Source of the DNA: Trichobilharzia szidati
Taxonomy: Eukaryota; Platyhelminthes; Trematoda; Strigeidida; Schistosomatidae
Length of the DNA: 64,000 nt
Assembly: GCA_944472155.2 (NCBI GenBank)
Contig: OX235279.1
Location: forward strand, 145,722,199-145,786,198
Direction of reading: 5' to 3'
Under the pieces are notes generated by a model. That model was not told the origin of the DNA. It searched no databases and worked only from the letters and a program-made list of their open reading frames with translations. Both the position numbers and the translations under genes were made by a program. Of this stretch, positions 11,205 to 22,188 are shown piece by piece. Position 1 is the stretch's first letter. Every line of letters begins with the position of its first letter.

Positions 11205-11625
11205 TTTTGTGTTTAATAATCACTACTGATTGTATCCATTCATAGCTGAGTGTCTTGAACATTTTAACCGTAAAATTGAATACATTACTTAGTACTTTAA
11301 GCCACTTAGTGCCTTTTATTAGCGTTTACCACATCCTTGAAAGCATTAAGTGGATAATGGACATGTTTTCTTAGAGATAGAACCACCATGATTCTGACTC
11401 ACTAGGCTCTTTTCTTAGTGTCTTCAAAATATCAACCATTTCACTTAAACAGCGTCTAATTTTTATAATTCAGATCAATATTTATTCGATAGAAATATAA
11501 TATTAATTGTTCACTCTCATCTGTCCTCAGTAGTGACTTCCTTTTCCTACCAACGGGCTATCTAATATAACATATGGGACTCACGCTAACGAAACGCATT
11601 CCAAATATTTAGTCTGTATGGTTGA
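11205..11625. other. No feature seen
   Basis: AT-rich, no recognisable repeat or coding signal. Confidence 0.4.
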
Positions 11626-11629
11626 TGAA

Positions 11630-11785
11630 GAATCGATACTAGTTGGAGAGCCGTTAAAAACTGTCCTAATTTGGAACTCATCACGCAGCAAGCACCCATG
11701 ACTTCACCAGGGACAAAAGCCAGGACCTTCATGTTATAATGCAAGCCCGTAGACCATTAAGTCACTGGAGATGGACACCACAGCT
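11630..11785 (-). repeat. Degraded SINE-1 copy
   Basis: On the minus strand a CCAGTGACTTAATGGTCTAC head, a degenerate B-box region and TTCCAAATTAGGACAG give the SINE-1 order with many changes. Confidence 0.55.
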
Positions 11786-11789
11786 CACT

Positions 11790-12619
11790 GACTTTAACTT
11801 CTGCAAATTCGCGACGTATAGCTCAACAGCCGGTGAATGTCATCGGAGAATATTTGTCCTCATAACAGACTTGGTGGTTTCACTGGTCGCGAGTAGTTCA
11901 GTAACCTTATAAGCCAGTGAGAATTCTTTCTTTGTCTTCTCTCTCCTCCCTCACTTTCTAATTTGCAATGTATGTAGAGTAACAACGACTTGGACGGTTC
12001 ACTTGGTTGTCTAAAAATCTCTAATTTATTTCATTTGCTCCCAGTTTCACTTTATTATTCAAAGTATTTTGTTCTCATTCTTCAATAACCATTGTAATTT
12101 CAGCTGGTCTGAGGCTGACGAGAGCCTGTGAAATAAGATGACACTGTTTCTATCGAAATTTATTGAGGAAAGCACGTATATGATGTTAGCTAAGTCTCTG
12201 TGAATAGAATTTAAGCCAAGACACAATGATGTAAATCAAATGTCTAATCCAATGGGGAGTGCCTCGATGCAAAAACAATATTGCTAACAATAATTGAAGT
12301 TGAGCATTGATTCATAATTTTTTTGATCGACAAACTGACGCACATCTTTATTATTATCATGAATAATACTGTTCGTTCTTTGTGTTCCAAGTAAAGCACA
12401 TAGTACCAGACGCACATCTCCTTTGCATTAGTTCCTCTGTCATCTCTTTCAGCTGACAACAAAACTGCCCACAAGCTCTAAGTTCCTCCAAAGATGATTT
12501 TCTACATGCCATACTTGAATTCCCAACTTGTTGTTTCTCATATAGGGTCCACCTTAAGGTCAGGAGTGTGATCACACCAGAAAACCTCCTCAAAGTATGA
12601 TCTGCACACCTCCATTTCC
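11790..12619. other. No feature seen
   Basis: Short frames only; the longest, near 12250-12590 on the minus strand, show no recognisable motif. Confidence 0.4.
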
Positions 12620-12974
12620 TTCTGCATATTTAGATGGAGCAATAAGAAGACGTAATTTGTCTGAATCGTGTAATGTATTTGCGAAACACATTTCGAACAA
12701 TCTGATCACACACGGACTTGTCATAGGAATATATATATGAAGTTAACAAAGAGTTAAGAGGTGAGAAAATAGATTTAGGTCAAGTTAAAACGACATATTG
12801 AAGGTCAAAATAACAATGAAGATCACTAAACCAAATAACAGAGGTAATAGTACATCTACCCTGGCTGCCTGTATCAAAACAAAGTTTACCAGGGAAGCTT
12901 TAGTGTGATGACGAATTGTTTTTGAACGCATAAAGGTGGTTTAAAATTTCTAATTGCTAGGGCTTCCACAAACT

Positions 12975-13217
12975 TTAGGATACGCCCAAACAAGTTTTAT
13001 AGATAGGTTTAAAAGATGTGTTAACGTCAATTTTTTGTCCTGTCTCTATAATATGCTTCGCGATAGAGGAGCTAGGTCTACTGTTCTCACCATTAATGGG
13101 TTCTGAGGATTCTATTTGTTCCTGGAGCCATTTAGGAATATGGTCTGAAGCCCTTACTTGCAGAGATCGATGAATCCTTCCTATGTATGTGACAGGACAT
13201 AAAAATGATGCTAACAC
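12975..13217 (-). CDS. GIY-YIG endonuclease fragment of PLE-1
   Basis: About 80 residues. Near the start VTYIGRIHRSLQVRASDH gives the YIG half of the GIY-YIG motif with the following catalytic Arg region (R..LQVR) and the conserved H. Downstream IAKHIIETGQKIDVNTSFK matches the same position in the PLE at 33375-33866. The GIY half and the C-terminal end are missing or diverged, and the upstream reverse transcriptase is absent. In a full PLE this domain makes the target nick. The Met used as start is internal to the original protein. Probably non-functional. Confidence 0.7.
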   Translation of the reverse strand: MLASFLCPVTYIGRIHRSLQVRASDHIPKWLQEQIESSEPINGENSRPSSSIAKHIIETGQKIDVNTSFKPIYKTCLGVS

Positions 13218-13360
13218 ATCTTTTAAATCTTTCTATTAAAAGTGTTTGGGTGTATCCTAAAGTTTGTGGAAGCCCTAGCAATTAGAAATTTTAAACCACC
13301 TTTATGCGTTCAAAAACAATTCGTCATCACAGTAAAGCTTCCCTGGTAAACTTTGTTTTT

Positions 13361-13549
13361 TTTATTATTTATTTATTTTGATTACAGCTTGATGCCACAC
13401 CGTAGTTTTAGATACAGGTATGGAATTTTCAGCATGGATATCGGTAACCTAAATATTGCAGGCCGACCACAGATATCGGGTGTGCGCCGGCAGGAGGTCG
13501 AACCCCGGACCATGTGCATGGTCGGCGAGAGTCCTAACCACTATGCTAT
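13361..13549 (-). repeat. SINE-3 inserted in the right arm of PLE-1
   Basis: On the minus strand it has a tRNA-like head, AGCATAGTGGTTAGGACTCT (A-box-like) and GGTCCGGGGTTCGACC (B-box-like), followed by a body different from SINE-2 (GCAATATTTAGGTTACCGAT, then GAAAATTCCATACC, then GGCATCAAGCTGTAATC) and an A/T-rich tail. It interrupts the arm exactly between TTTGTTTT and GATAC, which are continuous in the left arm. It is therefore younger than PLE-1. Other copies: 19690-19880 and 54280-54460. Confidence 0.8.
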
Positions 13550-13814
13550 GATACTGGCAGCCAGGGTAGATGTACTACTACCTCTGTTATTCGGTTTAGT
13601 GACCTTCAATATGTCGATTAACTTGACCTAAATCTATTTTCTCACCTCTTAACTCTTTATTGATTTCATATATATTCCTGTGACAAGTCCGTGTGTGATC
13701 AGATTGCTCGAAATGTGTTTCGTAAATACATTACACGATTCAGACAAATTACGTCTTCTTATTGCTTTGTCTAAATTCACAAAGGGAACTTACTGTTTTA
13801 AATTCTGCATATTT

Positions 13815-14890
13815 GTTAAGTCCTGTAGAATAGTGGTTAGTCGACGGGTTCCCGTAGTAATCAGAAGGTTCTGACTTTGACCGGTGGTAGGGCAGCGGTC
13901 ACGTACTAAAGAAAACTCTCAAACTGAAAAGAAACAGCTGTTCAATGCCTTCTAATTGAAACACCTCCTAGTTTGCTGACCGATCCTGAGCCGAGAAAAA
14001 ATGTGGAAGACAAGTAGTTGGGCCGGGGATCTGACGCCATAAAAAGTCCCCCTAGCCACTGAAATTTCAAGACATACATAAAGTATTCTTATTCATATTT
14101 GGGATCGGGAAGACTCCTCATTTCGGGAATGGATGATGATAGACGGTAAAAGCCAATTTGGCTATGAATGGAAAAGTGAGCATTGAGGCTTCAGTCTATA
14201 CACATTTAAGATACTGTATTATTTAGGTGGAAAGACGAATGAATATGCAGTTGAACTATCTTAGTCACTGGCTTGTAACCTCTAAGAATTCAATATTAAG
14301 GGAAATGATTGAAATCTCTTATCCCATGTCCTAATGTCAAACTGCTGTGTGCAAATGCAATACAATAAACAATTTGCATTAACTAGTGTATATTTCATTC
14401 AATAATTATAAAAACAGAAATTATGCAAAATGTCCGATATAATTTCTTAAAACGAAGACATCACCCAAATAAACATCATCTTGTAATCCACCTGAAGAAA
14501 AGAATAAAAAACAATCAATTAAAATTATTTCTAGTTTTATTTCAGTGTAGCATTATCTCAAACAGGCAAGTATCCCAACAGGAACTAACACAAATCAATC
14601 TAACTACTGTTTGCTATATTCCACTGTCAATAAGTCAGTCTACCTTCAATTTTGATTCCACAGCTTTAAAATTTAAACAGACCGATGGTATCGTATATCT
14701 TATCACAAACTGAATAAAGTTCATAGCCTAGTACAAAAGCCTATGATTCGCTTTTGCCTATTCGCAGTGCAATTTTGATAAGGTCTGGCTGGCTTTTTTA
14801 ATTTTCTTTTTTTGTATGTGCAACTGTGGTTTATCAATCTTTTGAATAGGTTATCGTAAGCCAATACTGACTGCGTGTTTTTTTATTCCT
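13815..14890. other. No clear feature
   Basis: A weak tRNA-like run (TAGTGGTTAGTCGACGGGTT, 13832 on) may be a SINE relic. The 96-codon frame at 14423-14713 is AT-driven, with no motif. Confidence 0.4.
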
Positions 14891-14892
14891 TC

Positions 14893-15087
14893 ACGTTCCC
14901 AGTGGAACTTAGGGCTTCAAACTAGGGGCTTGAAGTTTCGGTAGCAGTGGTGGGATGGGGGTTGCTAGCCTTATTCCCAACCTTTCCTCTCTACCAGCTT
15001 TATTTCTGGCTTAGCAAGGTAAAGGAGCTCGTCTGCCGGGGAACGAATCCCGGACCATGTGCATGTTCGCCGAGCGTCCTAAGACTG
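14893..15087 (-). repeat. SINE-2 copy
   Basis: The minus-strand order is a head with GGGATTCGTTCCCCGGC, then TACCTTGCTAAGCCAGAAAT, a CCCATCCCACCACTGCTACC block and a TTCCACTGGGAACGTGAAGG tail. It matches the plus-strand copy at 20937-21165. Confidence 0.75.
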
Positions 15088-15089
15088 TG

Positions 15090-16781
15090 TTAGTGTGACT
15101 AAAAATACTGCAGGATGTTTCAAAGTCATGGACTGTAATTATCTGTCCACACCTCTGTGGACTTAGTTCAGCAACTTGGTCGATGACTGTTCCACGAAGG
15201 ATGTTGTCATCTTCAGTGGTTACGACACTTACTTACAAATCGGATTTGCTATACCGTTTGTTAAATCCTGACCCGTTTGTTAGTCTTTCACCTCAGTGAA
15301 CAGATCACAGGAACAGTAGAATCTCCGATACTATTTCGAATCATATCGGTATTCGAATTCCCCCCCCCCTCACCAGTATGGAACAACATTTCTTTAAAAT
15401 GGACTAGTTCACCACTCCAGTTTTACCTCTTAATAGAAAGACATATTTCAGAAAGCGTAAAACAGTTTGTTAGATGACATTACAGTCACAATGTATTCGT
15501 ATACACAAACCGTTTTGAAGAATTGGCCAGTGTACTCTACTAATTCCTAGTGAACTGATTTCACTACTGACAAAATTTTGTCTGTTCCTAGAATTAGGAA
15601 GACATATAAGATTTGATTATGAACAGTGAATTGCGCTAAAAACGTTATTCAGTTAATGATCAAGTAAATATGTCTAATATGGATATCTACTGCCATGCAG
15701 AAGTTATTCTGTTATCTCAGATAAACTAAGCAAAAACACATAGTATGCGTAAACGGCTCTGTATGTCTTTATGCTACTTTGGTCAATTAACATCCAGTGA
15801 ACTGGAACAGATTTCCTGCGTATAGTGCTAGAAACCACACTTAGCGTGTTGTAACAGTCTATGATACTGCTTAGTTTTCCCTGTTGAAGAGGAGTGTGTG
15901 CGCGCAAGATCAGAATCTGAGACTCACTGGATGAAAGTTAAATGCTAAAACTAATGAGCAACATCTCCAGAAGCTGTACTTTTGTGGAGTGTATTTCCGA
16001 GGACAGTCAGTGTTTCTTTTAACATGTTGGTACAGTACATAAAGGTCAGTATCTATAAGAAAAGCTTCAAATAAACTCATTTTTATCTATTTAGGATACC
16101 TCTATCCACCCTCTTATAACGTTTTTAAACAATAATTTCAGTTATACCTCTGTCTTAGAGAAAATGGAACATCAGGACAATATTCTCAACTCATTATCAA
16201 CAATTATGAACTGGGTAAAAATTGGGTGCGATTTGATTTAGGGAATACAGGAATTTCATGCAGTCCAGAGTCATAAAGAAGTTAATACTGGAAATCCAGC
16301 CTACACGAACTATTCGTGCCTTCCTTTCAGCAGTATTTCCATCTGACTTCTCCGTCTTCACTTTCATCTTTATCCAATTTTCTTTCTCCTTTCCTTTTGT
16401 CTGAAACTACACCAGCAATTTATGTCTTCTCAACGTTTGTTAGAGGCATCTTACTTTATTCTACTTACAACTTCTTATCAGTAGCTTCCAGTACAAGAAG
16501 AAAAATTTAGTTCTACAATAAAAGTAACATGACATGTCTCTGTCAATTCACCAGACACTTTTCAAATACTTTTTTTTACACACAGAGATAAATTAAACAT
16601 TCATCATCTACTAATTATTCCAAATGAAATCTGGAGTAGTTAAGCGATTCGATGTGAGAAATAGTTTGAATTTCCAAGCAAATAGTCAGTCAGTGTTCGG
16701 AGAGCGGTCAGTCTAAGTGGATTTAATGAATTCACAAAATAACTTATAATATACATACAAAATATATTTAAAAAAACTTAC
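15090..16781. other. No recognised gene; 3' flank of exon B
   Basis: Contains a short C homopolymer at 15361-15369. If exon B is spliced onward, its 3' untranslated exon should lie in this direction on the minus strand, but I could not place it. Confidence 0.4.
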
Positions 16782-17090
16782 TCTAAATTGAGTCATCATC
16801 GTAAGCGAAACTATTAATATTAGAGCTGTCATAGTTATCCTCAGGGTTAGTCATATCTTCGTCGATTTCATGTTCAGTGCCAGTAGTCTCTCCGTTGTCA
16901 TCAATGTAGTCATTCATCCCACCTTGATTGTCAGTATTTTCTGAAGATTCAGAGTCGTAATATGCAGCATTTTCATGATCATAGTTTCCATAATCATAGT
17001 GACTGAAACTATCCCAATGGTCATGGTAATTAGCGTCGTATGGACTGTGTGTATCATATTCATCTACATCGTCGTCATCATAAAATGAAT
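16782..17090 (-). CDS. Exon B: acidic Asp/Tyr-rich C-terminal coding exon
   Basis: Minus strand. The acceptor TTTCAG lies at 17091-17096; the exon starts AT-TCA in phase 1 and runs 101 codons to a TAG (16785-16783). One base after the stop comes AGA|GTAAGT. The peptide begins SFYDDDDVDEYDTHSPYD, continues with Tyr/His/Asp-rich sequence (HYDYGNYDHENAAYYD) and ends INSFAYDDDSI; it has no Cys. A longer open frame reaches 17244, but its upstream part is intron plus inverted retrotransposon, not this gene. The exon is paralogous to those at 2328-2498 and 34257-34626. No first exon was found. The protein is likely secreted by analogy with copy C. Function unknown. Confidence 0.7.
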
Positions 17091-17129
17091 CTGAAATTTT
17101 AAAAAAAGTTTGAGAATAATGAATCACTT

Positions 17130-18358
17130 GAATTCCGTATCTTTTCATTTCGTTTGCGATCTGGGCAGCTTTGCCAATCTCGTACAGACTTTTTCTTTTG
17201 GCGCAAGGAGATTCATCGTGCTTCATCCAGAGGTGATTTGGCAACTACTTCGCTACTACGGGGTGCCACCGACAATTATACATCTCATACAACAGCTGTA
17301 AGACAATGCTGCGTGCTAAGTAATCCACAAAGGGGAAACTCAGGGAATCCTTCGAAGTGAAGACGGGAGTAAGACAAGCTGGCTGCCTACTATCGCCAAT
17401 GATTTTCCTGATTGCAGTAGACTGGATAATGCGACAAACAGTGGGCAATTAGGAAACAGGCATAAAATGGACCCACACAAAAACTTGGAGGATCTGGACT
17501 TCGCCGATGATATATGTCTGAATTCCCACAAACTGGAAGATATGCAAGCAAAAAGTAACAAGTTGGCAGAAAAAGCATCAAAGATGGGACTTCCTTAAGG
17601 TGAACATAGAGAAAACAGAGGTGATGAAGATTCCTTGCCAACACCAACATCAAAAGCAACAGACAACAATCATCCAGGATAATGGGGGAAATTTGAAAGA
17701 AGCAGCCTCCTTTACCTACCTACCTACCGGGAAAGCATCGTTTCAACTACAGGCGGACGGAACTGATGAGGATATCAAAGCAGAGAGGATTGGGAAAGCA
17801 AGACAAGCTTTCATTTCTCTCAAGTCTGTGTGGAGGTCAACAGCACTCAGCATGAAAAATAAGATCCAGATTTTCAACTCCAATGTTAAGTCAGTCAGTG
17901 CTACTATATGGATCAGAGAGTTGGCCAGGGCGTCATAAAGAGCATCTCAAACAAACTACAGACCTTCATTAAAAGTTGTCTTCGCTCAATACTCAAGATC
18001 AGATGGCCGGCCAGAAAAGATCAAAAACAGGGTGGGATCTCTGGCAATGAGCGAACCAACCAGGAACCGATTGTGAAACAAATAGGCAAGAAGAAATGGA
18101 GATGGATTGGCTGGCCATACTCTGAGGAAACCATCAAGTGACACCACTAGACAAGCCATCACTCTAGTGGAACCCGAAAGGGAAGCGGCGAGTTGGTCGT
18201 CAGTGCAAGGGTGACTTGGAGGAGGTCATTTGAAGAGGAGATGAAAACGTGTGTGCAGACTTGGAGCCAGGTGAAGACTGTAGCAGAGAACCGAACGCAA
18301 TGGAGACGCACGGATGAAGCCCTATGTTCCTGTAGGAATTAAAGGAAACAATAAGAAT
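17130..18358 (+). mobile_element. RTE-like retrotransposon, 5'-truncated with inverted 5' end (RTE-2)
   Basis: Flanked by the 15-bp direct repeat AATAATGAATCACTT (17115-17129 and 18359-18373), the target duplication. About 17130-17205 is inverted: on the minus strand it reads LYEIGKAAQIANEMKRYGI, the start of the RTE endonuclease. The remainder is plus-strand reverse transcriptase (ESFEVKTGVRQ, a DFADDICLN-like active site near 17498) and tail (GTDEDIKAERIGKARQAFIS, then NSNVKSV), and the 3' end contains TGAAGCCCTATGTTCC. This inversion is the signature of twin priming. It sits in the intron just upstream of exon B. Several frame breaks; inactive. Confidence 0.88.
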
Positions 18359-18373
18359 AATAATGAATCACTT

Positions 18374-19685
18374 ATAGATTCAACGGGTTTTTGTCTTTCA
18401 TTCTTATACACACGCTAAGTGCTCTTATTATTTTTTTTTTGCATAGTTTTGATTCCACCAACCTGACCGTTTGGTTCCAGGAAGCCCTGACAAACCTTCA
18501 GTGGTAGAAACAAGTGAATAAACAGATCACAGAGACTGGGTGATTTTTTTCCCCAAGACAGAAACCCCCAAAGTAATGTTTTCCTTGCCTCTAGAAACCG
18601 TGTATATCCAGGCATTACAAGCACTGCTGAAGATGACATTATATTTGTCAAATTGTAATGAAAAACCTTTTGATATTTATCACAATTTTAGGATTTAGAA
18701 AAATAGTGAAATATTCAACTAATGAAAACAAAACGCGTAGTTCCACGAAGAGGTTCTTTTCAGCGAATTTATTTCGTTTAGCCATGCAGTTGTACATAAA
18801 CATGACTGTACGCCTAAAGGAGAAGAATTCTCTGGAAAGAACCTCTTCGCTGAGCTACGTGTTTTGTTTTCATTAACGAATGGATGGGCGTTATTCATGA
18901 GTTAGTTCATGACTTCATTTGATGAACCAGTGCCATATAGCTTCAAGTGACTTTTCGTGAACAGTTTATTTCTCTAGATCATATCATGGTATTCATACAA
19001 CTTTCTTACTCTTTTTCATAAAATCTGACTCCTTACTCTTTTCCTTCAGGAGAGTTTCTCATTTTCCCAAGACTGGTATCGGCTTATTTCTATTACGAGC
19101 GCGAAGTGATGAAATTAATCGGTGTTTAACCTCTTTCTCCACCCTACCTCTCACTTGAATACTTCTTATCTAGAGAAAGACAGCCAGTGGTATGCATTCT
19201 CTAGCACACAAAATACTGACACAGAATAAAAGTAAAGTAATATAGTTGGTTTTCAGATAAATACTCAGTATCATTTTCATTAAGGTGAGCTGATTTTTCA
19301 TTTTTTTAATTAAGACTAATTCAGCCAGTATGAACTTCTAAACTTTTGAAACAGTGTCTGTTATGATTTCTCAAAAAAAAAAAAAAAACTACAAAGGAGT
19401 GGAAACAAACCAGGACAATATGATTTATACATACAATGCTCAAAATTAAATTATAGACACTAAACAGTTATCTTTCAGGTTTGTACCTCCGATATCGTAG
19501 ATGGCAGTGTAATTCAAATTCTGTCGATGAAATTCTCAAAGTTACTGAAATTTACACATAGGAATGTAAAGAATAATTATCCGAGGTTATTTTTTTTCTC
19601 TCTAATTAATATAAGATAGTAGAGACAGTCGGCCTAGTAGATGACTGAATTCCACAAACTCCTTCTTAATATTCAAATTTTCTTT
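18374..19685. other. Mostly featureless, with a foldback
   Basis: Apart from the inverted repeat at 18720-18875, nothing was recognised. There is an A homopolymer near 19374-19388. Confidence 0.4.
18720..18875. repeat. Imperfect inverted repeat (50-bp arms, 56-bp loop)
   Basis: The left arm 18720-18769 and the reverse complement of 18826-18875 agree at 44 of 50 positions by eye; both begin TAATGAAAACAAAAC and share GAAGAGGTTCTTT. It could be a small foldback transposon (MITE) or a hairpin RNA. I found no second copy in the window and no obvious target duplication. Confidence 0.7.
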
Positions 19686-19689
19686 CATT

Positions 19690-19880
19690 TATTTATTATT
19701 TTATTATAGCTTGATTCCACACAGTATTTTGGTACAAGTATGAAATTTTCAGCATGTGATATCGGTAGCCCAAATTTAGCAGGCCGACCATAGATATCAG
19801 GTGTGCGTCAGCGGGGGATCGAACCTCGGACCATGTAAATGGTCGGCGAGAGTCCTAACCTCTGTGCCACCGACTGATTG
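19690..19880 (-). repeat. SINE-3 copy
   Basis: Minus strand: AGGTTAGGACTCTCGCCGAC head, GGTTCGATCCCCC B-box-like, TGCTAAATTTGGGCTACCG and CATGCTGAAAATTTCATAC body, GGAATCAAGCTATAATAAA tail. Confidence 0.8.
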
Positions 19881-19884
19881 TAGA

Positions 19885-20738
19885 TGTCTATTAAAAATTT
19901 AAAAGACTGGCTGGTGAACAGAGGACAGTCTTCCCGGTAAATTTATCATCAAGTCCTACATTTGTATGACAGTAATAATTAAAGAGTTATTGTTAGCAGC
20001 AACACTAATGTTTTTAGTTACATTCATTCAATAGTATAGATATGTGATTAAATTTCAAAAGCATCAGTAAGAGAGAGAGAGGCAGATAATATGCACTAAA
20101 AGAACATTAAACTGATTGAATATCAGATAAATTAAGGAAAGTAACACAGAGTCTATGAATTTGAAGTTCTCCACAGCTGAGCAGGGTAGTAGTAGTCGCT
20201 GGACCTGCTTCTTTTGCACACAGAGCTCCGGTCGATCTCAGTGAATTCCAGTGGCCTCTGCTGTCTGGAATCTTCTGTATCTGGATACCTTTCGTAATTT
20301 ATTCAATAATGGATGGATGATAGAAAATGATTTTGCAATGTTAGCTTTGTGGTCTGTTTACACAAAGTTCCCCAATATAGAACTTTTAAGCGTTTTAATT
20401 CACCTTTATTGACCATACTGGTAGGTGTTTCCGACCACAATATGACTGGCTCCACAGGATCAGTCGAACTGACATATAAAATAAGAGGTGGCTAGCCCAG
20501 ATACTTCGTCTCTCACTTTCCGAATCACAACCGGTTGTGTGGAAAATATATGCTGCAGCTCACCAGCATTAAACATTGTTTCAGTCGATTTTCTCAGCTT
20601 GTTGGTTGTTATTTGACTTGGTATATCACCTCTGGTCATATATATAAAGACTTCTTAACAGGTAAAGTATTCTCTCAATTGAAATATTCAACTGGCTGTA
20701 GGACCATTGGCGAACTTTCATTTCCTCATCACATGATA
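19885..20738. other. No recognised gene
   Basis: Contains a short GA-rich run near 20070. The open frame from 20535 runs into an antisense RTE remnant and is not regarded as a gene. Confidence 0.4.
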
Positions 20739-20739
20739 T

Positions 20740-21320
20740 TCTGGATGTTGCGCTGGGACGCCCAAATCGACGCTTCCCATCCACCTTCTACTCGAGGATC
20801 TGGAGTATCATGTCACCTGACGGTCTCCTCAGAGTATATTTGTTCCATCTCCCTTTCATGCTGCACATTTCTGGGATATCAGGTTCATGGCCGGCTATCT
20901 GTCTGCCGGAGTTTCTTGTTGCTTATCCCTCCAGTCGGTGCGTCGGTAGCATAGCGGTTAGGACGCTCGCCGACCATGCACATGAACCGGGGTTCGATCC
21001 CCGGCTGTCGCACTCCTTTACCTCGCTAAGCCAGAAATAATACTGGTGAAGAGGAAAGGATGGGTATGTGGCTAGAAACCCCATCCCGTTAAACAAACAC
21101 TGCTACCGAAACTTCAAGCCACTAGCTTGAAGCCCTATGTTCCACTGGGGGACGTGAAGAAAAAAATCCCTTCCGACAATAAAATCCCCAGTATCGAGGA
21201 AACAAAGGCATCTGTTGATGAAGGTATACGGCAGCCTGTTGCAAAATTTTTTCGGTTACACTGGCGCCAAGTGTCAGAAGCTTATAGAAGCAATGACTAA
21301 AAGTTAATGTCTGCAATTCG
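20740..21320 (-). mobile_element. RTE-like 3' remnant split by a SINE
   Basis: On the minus strand 21316-21166 reads LGASVTEKILQQAAVYLHQQ, and 20935-20740 reads KGRWNKYTLRRPSGDM and then KVDGKRRFGRPSATS. These are consecutive parts of the RTE C-terminal tail (QTFINSCL; then KWRWIGHTLRKP; then GKRRxGRP). The SINE-2 at 20937-21165 lies between them. Degraded and inactive. Confidence 0.65.
20937..21165 (+). repeat. SINE-2 copy, well preserved
   Basis: The head GGTAGCATAGCGGTTAGGAC (A-box-like) and CGGGGTTCGATCCCCGG (B-box) is tRNA-like. Then come CTCCTTTACCTCGCTAAGCC, a CCCATCCCGTTAAACAAACA block and the 3' end TGAAGCCCTATGTTCC (21128-21143) followed by a G- and A-rich tail. The last 16 nt are identical to the RTE 3' end at 18315-18330. 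Confidence 0.85.
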
Positions 21321-21420
21321 GATTTACTTCTTTTTGCTAAGACATAAAATAATTACTCTGACGAAAATAAGAAGATATCAGACAAGCAATTCGGTTTTAT
21401 AAAATTCCCAAACTAGTCTT

Positions 21421-21439
21421 TAATAATAATAATAATAAT
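21421..21439. repeat. (AAT)n microsatellite
   Basis: About six AAT/TAA units, followed by CACTTTATTCCACAACAATA and an AGCATGGAATTTTCAGC piece that resembles part of SINE-3. Confidence 0.8.
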
Positions 21440-21724
21440 CACTTTATTCCACAACAATAACAATTTACAGCATGGAATTTTCAGCGTTATGGGTGTAAGT
21501 AAAGACATCAGGAACTTCGACAAGGCTGGAACATCCCATCTTTCAGTATTTGTGTTACCCAGTGTGAAGTGAATTTCTGAAGGAACTTACCTCTGAAGCA
21601 CACTGCATTATACATGTAAAAATCTATTTTATTTCCATGAATCGCTTATCAGATGAAATAGATATCTGACAGCTGTCATGTTAAAGTTTGAAAATATCTA
21701 GTAACTTAGACACTCCTCACTCTG

Positions 21725-22060
21725 TAAGAATAGCAGAACAGGATGACAGTTTAAAAATCTAATGTAACAGCGTGGAGAGAGAGATTTTTAACAGAAGCTT
21801 TATTTATTGAATCAAATGAATTTGCGTGTGATAGAAATGACTCAACACTTGCTCACTCGGACATCTGGAAAATCATGAGACCCCTACGGTGAATACTAAG
21901 GAATAAAGAAAACTTTGAAACGAGAGTTTCGAAGTTGTGCAGATATACTTGGTATGATTATGAACAATATTAAATTTTGTTCGAAAAGTCATCCAAAAAA
22001 TAACACCGTTTCCCTGTGTGATATACCTAATAAACAAATTAATATGGGATGTGGTCTTTT
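21725..22060 (+). mobile_element. PLE 3'-terminal remnant
   Basis: Plus-strand copy of the same segment that forms the arms of the next element: ACAGGATGACAGTTT, AAATCTAATGTAACA, then GAGAGTTTCGAAG, TTTTGTTCGAAAA and CTGTGTGATATACCTAATAA. The coding end of the endonuclease (KSNVT.W) is recognisable but interrupted. Confidence 0.65.
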
Positions 22061-22188
22061 TGAGTGATAAAACTGAGCTTTGTAAGATGTCAGAAATACT
22101 TCTAAAGCAATTTTCGTTTTCAGCAACTTCAGACTATTTAATAAAAATAATATTTGTAACTACAAGTTAAAAAATAAGAATAAATCTA

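Larger units (their letters stand above)
12632..13802 (-). mobile_element. Penelope-like element with inverted arms and 12-bp target duplication (PLE-1)
   Basis: Inverted arms run from about 12632 to 12992 and, in reverse complement, from 13243 to 13802; the right arm is split by a SINE at 13361-13549. Both ends are flanked by TTCTGCATATTT (12620-12631 and 13803-13814), a 12-bp target site duplication. Between and partly within the arms lies a minus-strand GIY-YIG domain. The right arm extends about 20-25 nt further out than the left. The element is 5'-truncated and has no reverse transcriptase. PLEs are known for such partial or inverted terminal repeats. Confidence 0.82.

Noticed and set aside
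14423..14713. 96-codon plus-strand frame
   Set aside because: AT-rich, low-complexity composition, no motif, no splice or promoter context.
16783..17244. A 153-codon minus-strand frame read as one gene
   Set aside because: Its first 50 or so codons are the inverted RTE endonuclease piece, the target duplication and intron sequence; only the part from 17090 downwards is the acidic exon.
20535..20954. 139-codon plus-strand frame as a novel protein
   Set aside because: Its second half is antisense to an RTE tail remnant and its end runs into a SINE head; no motif or splice support.
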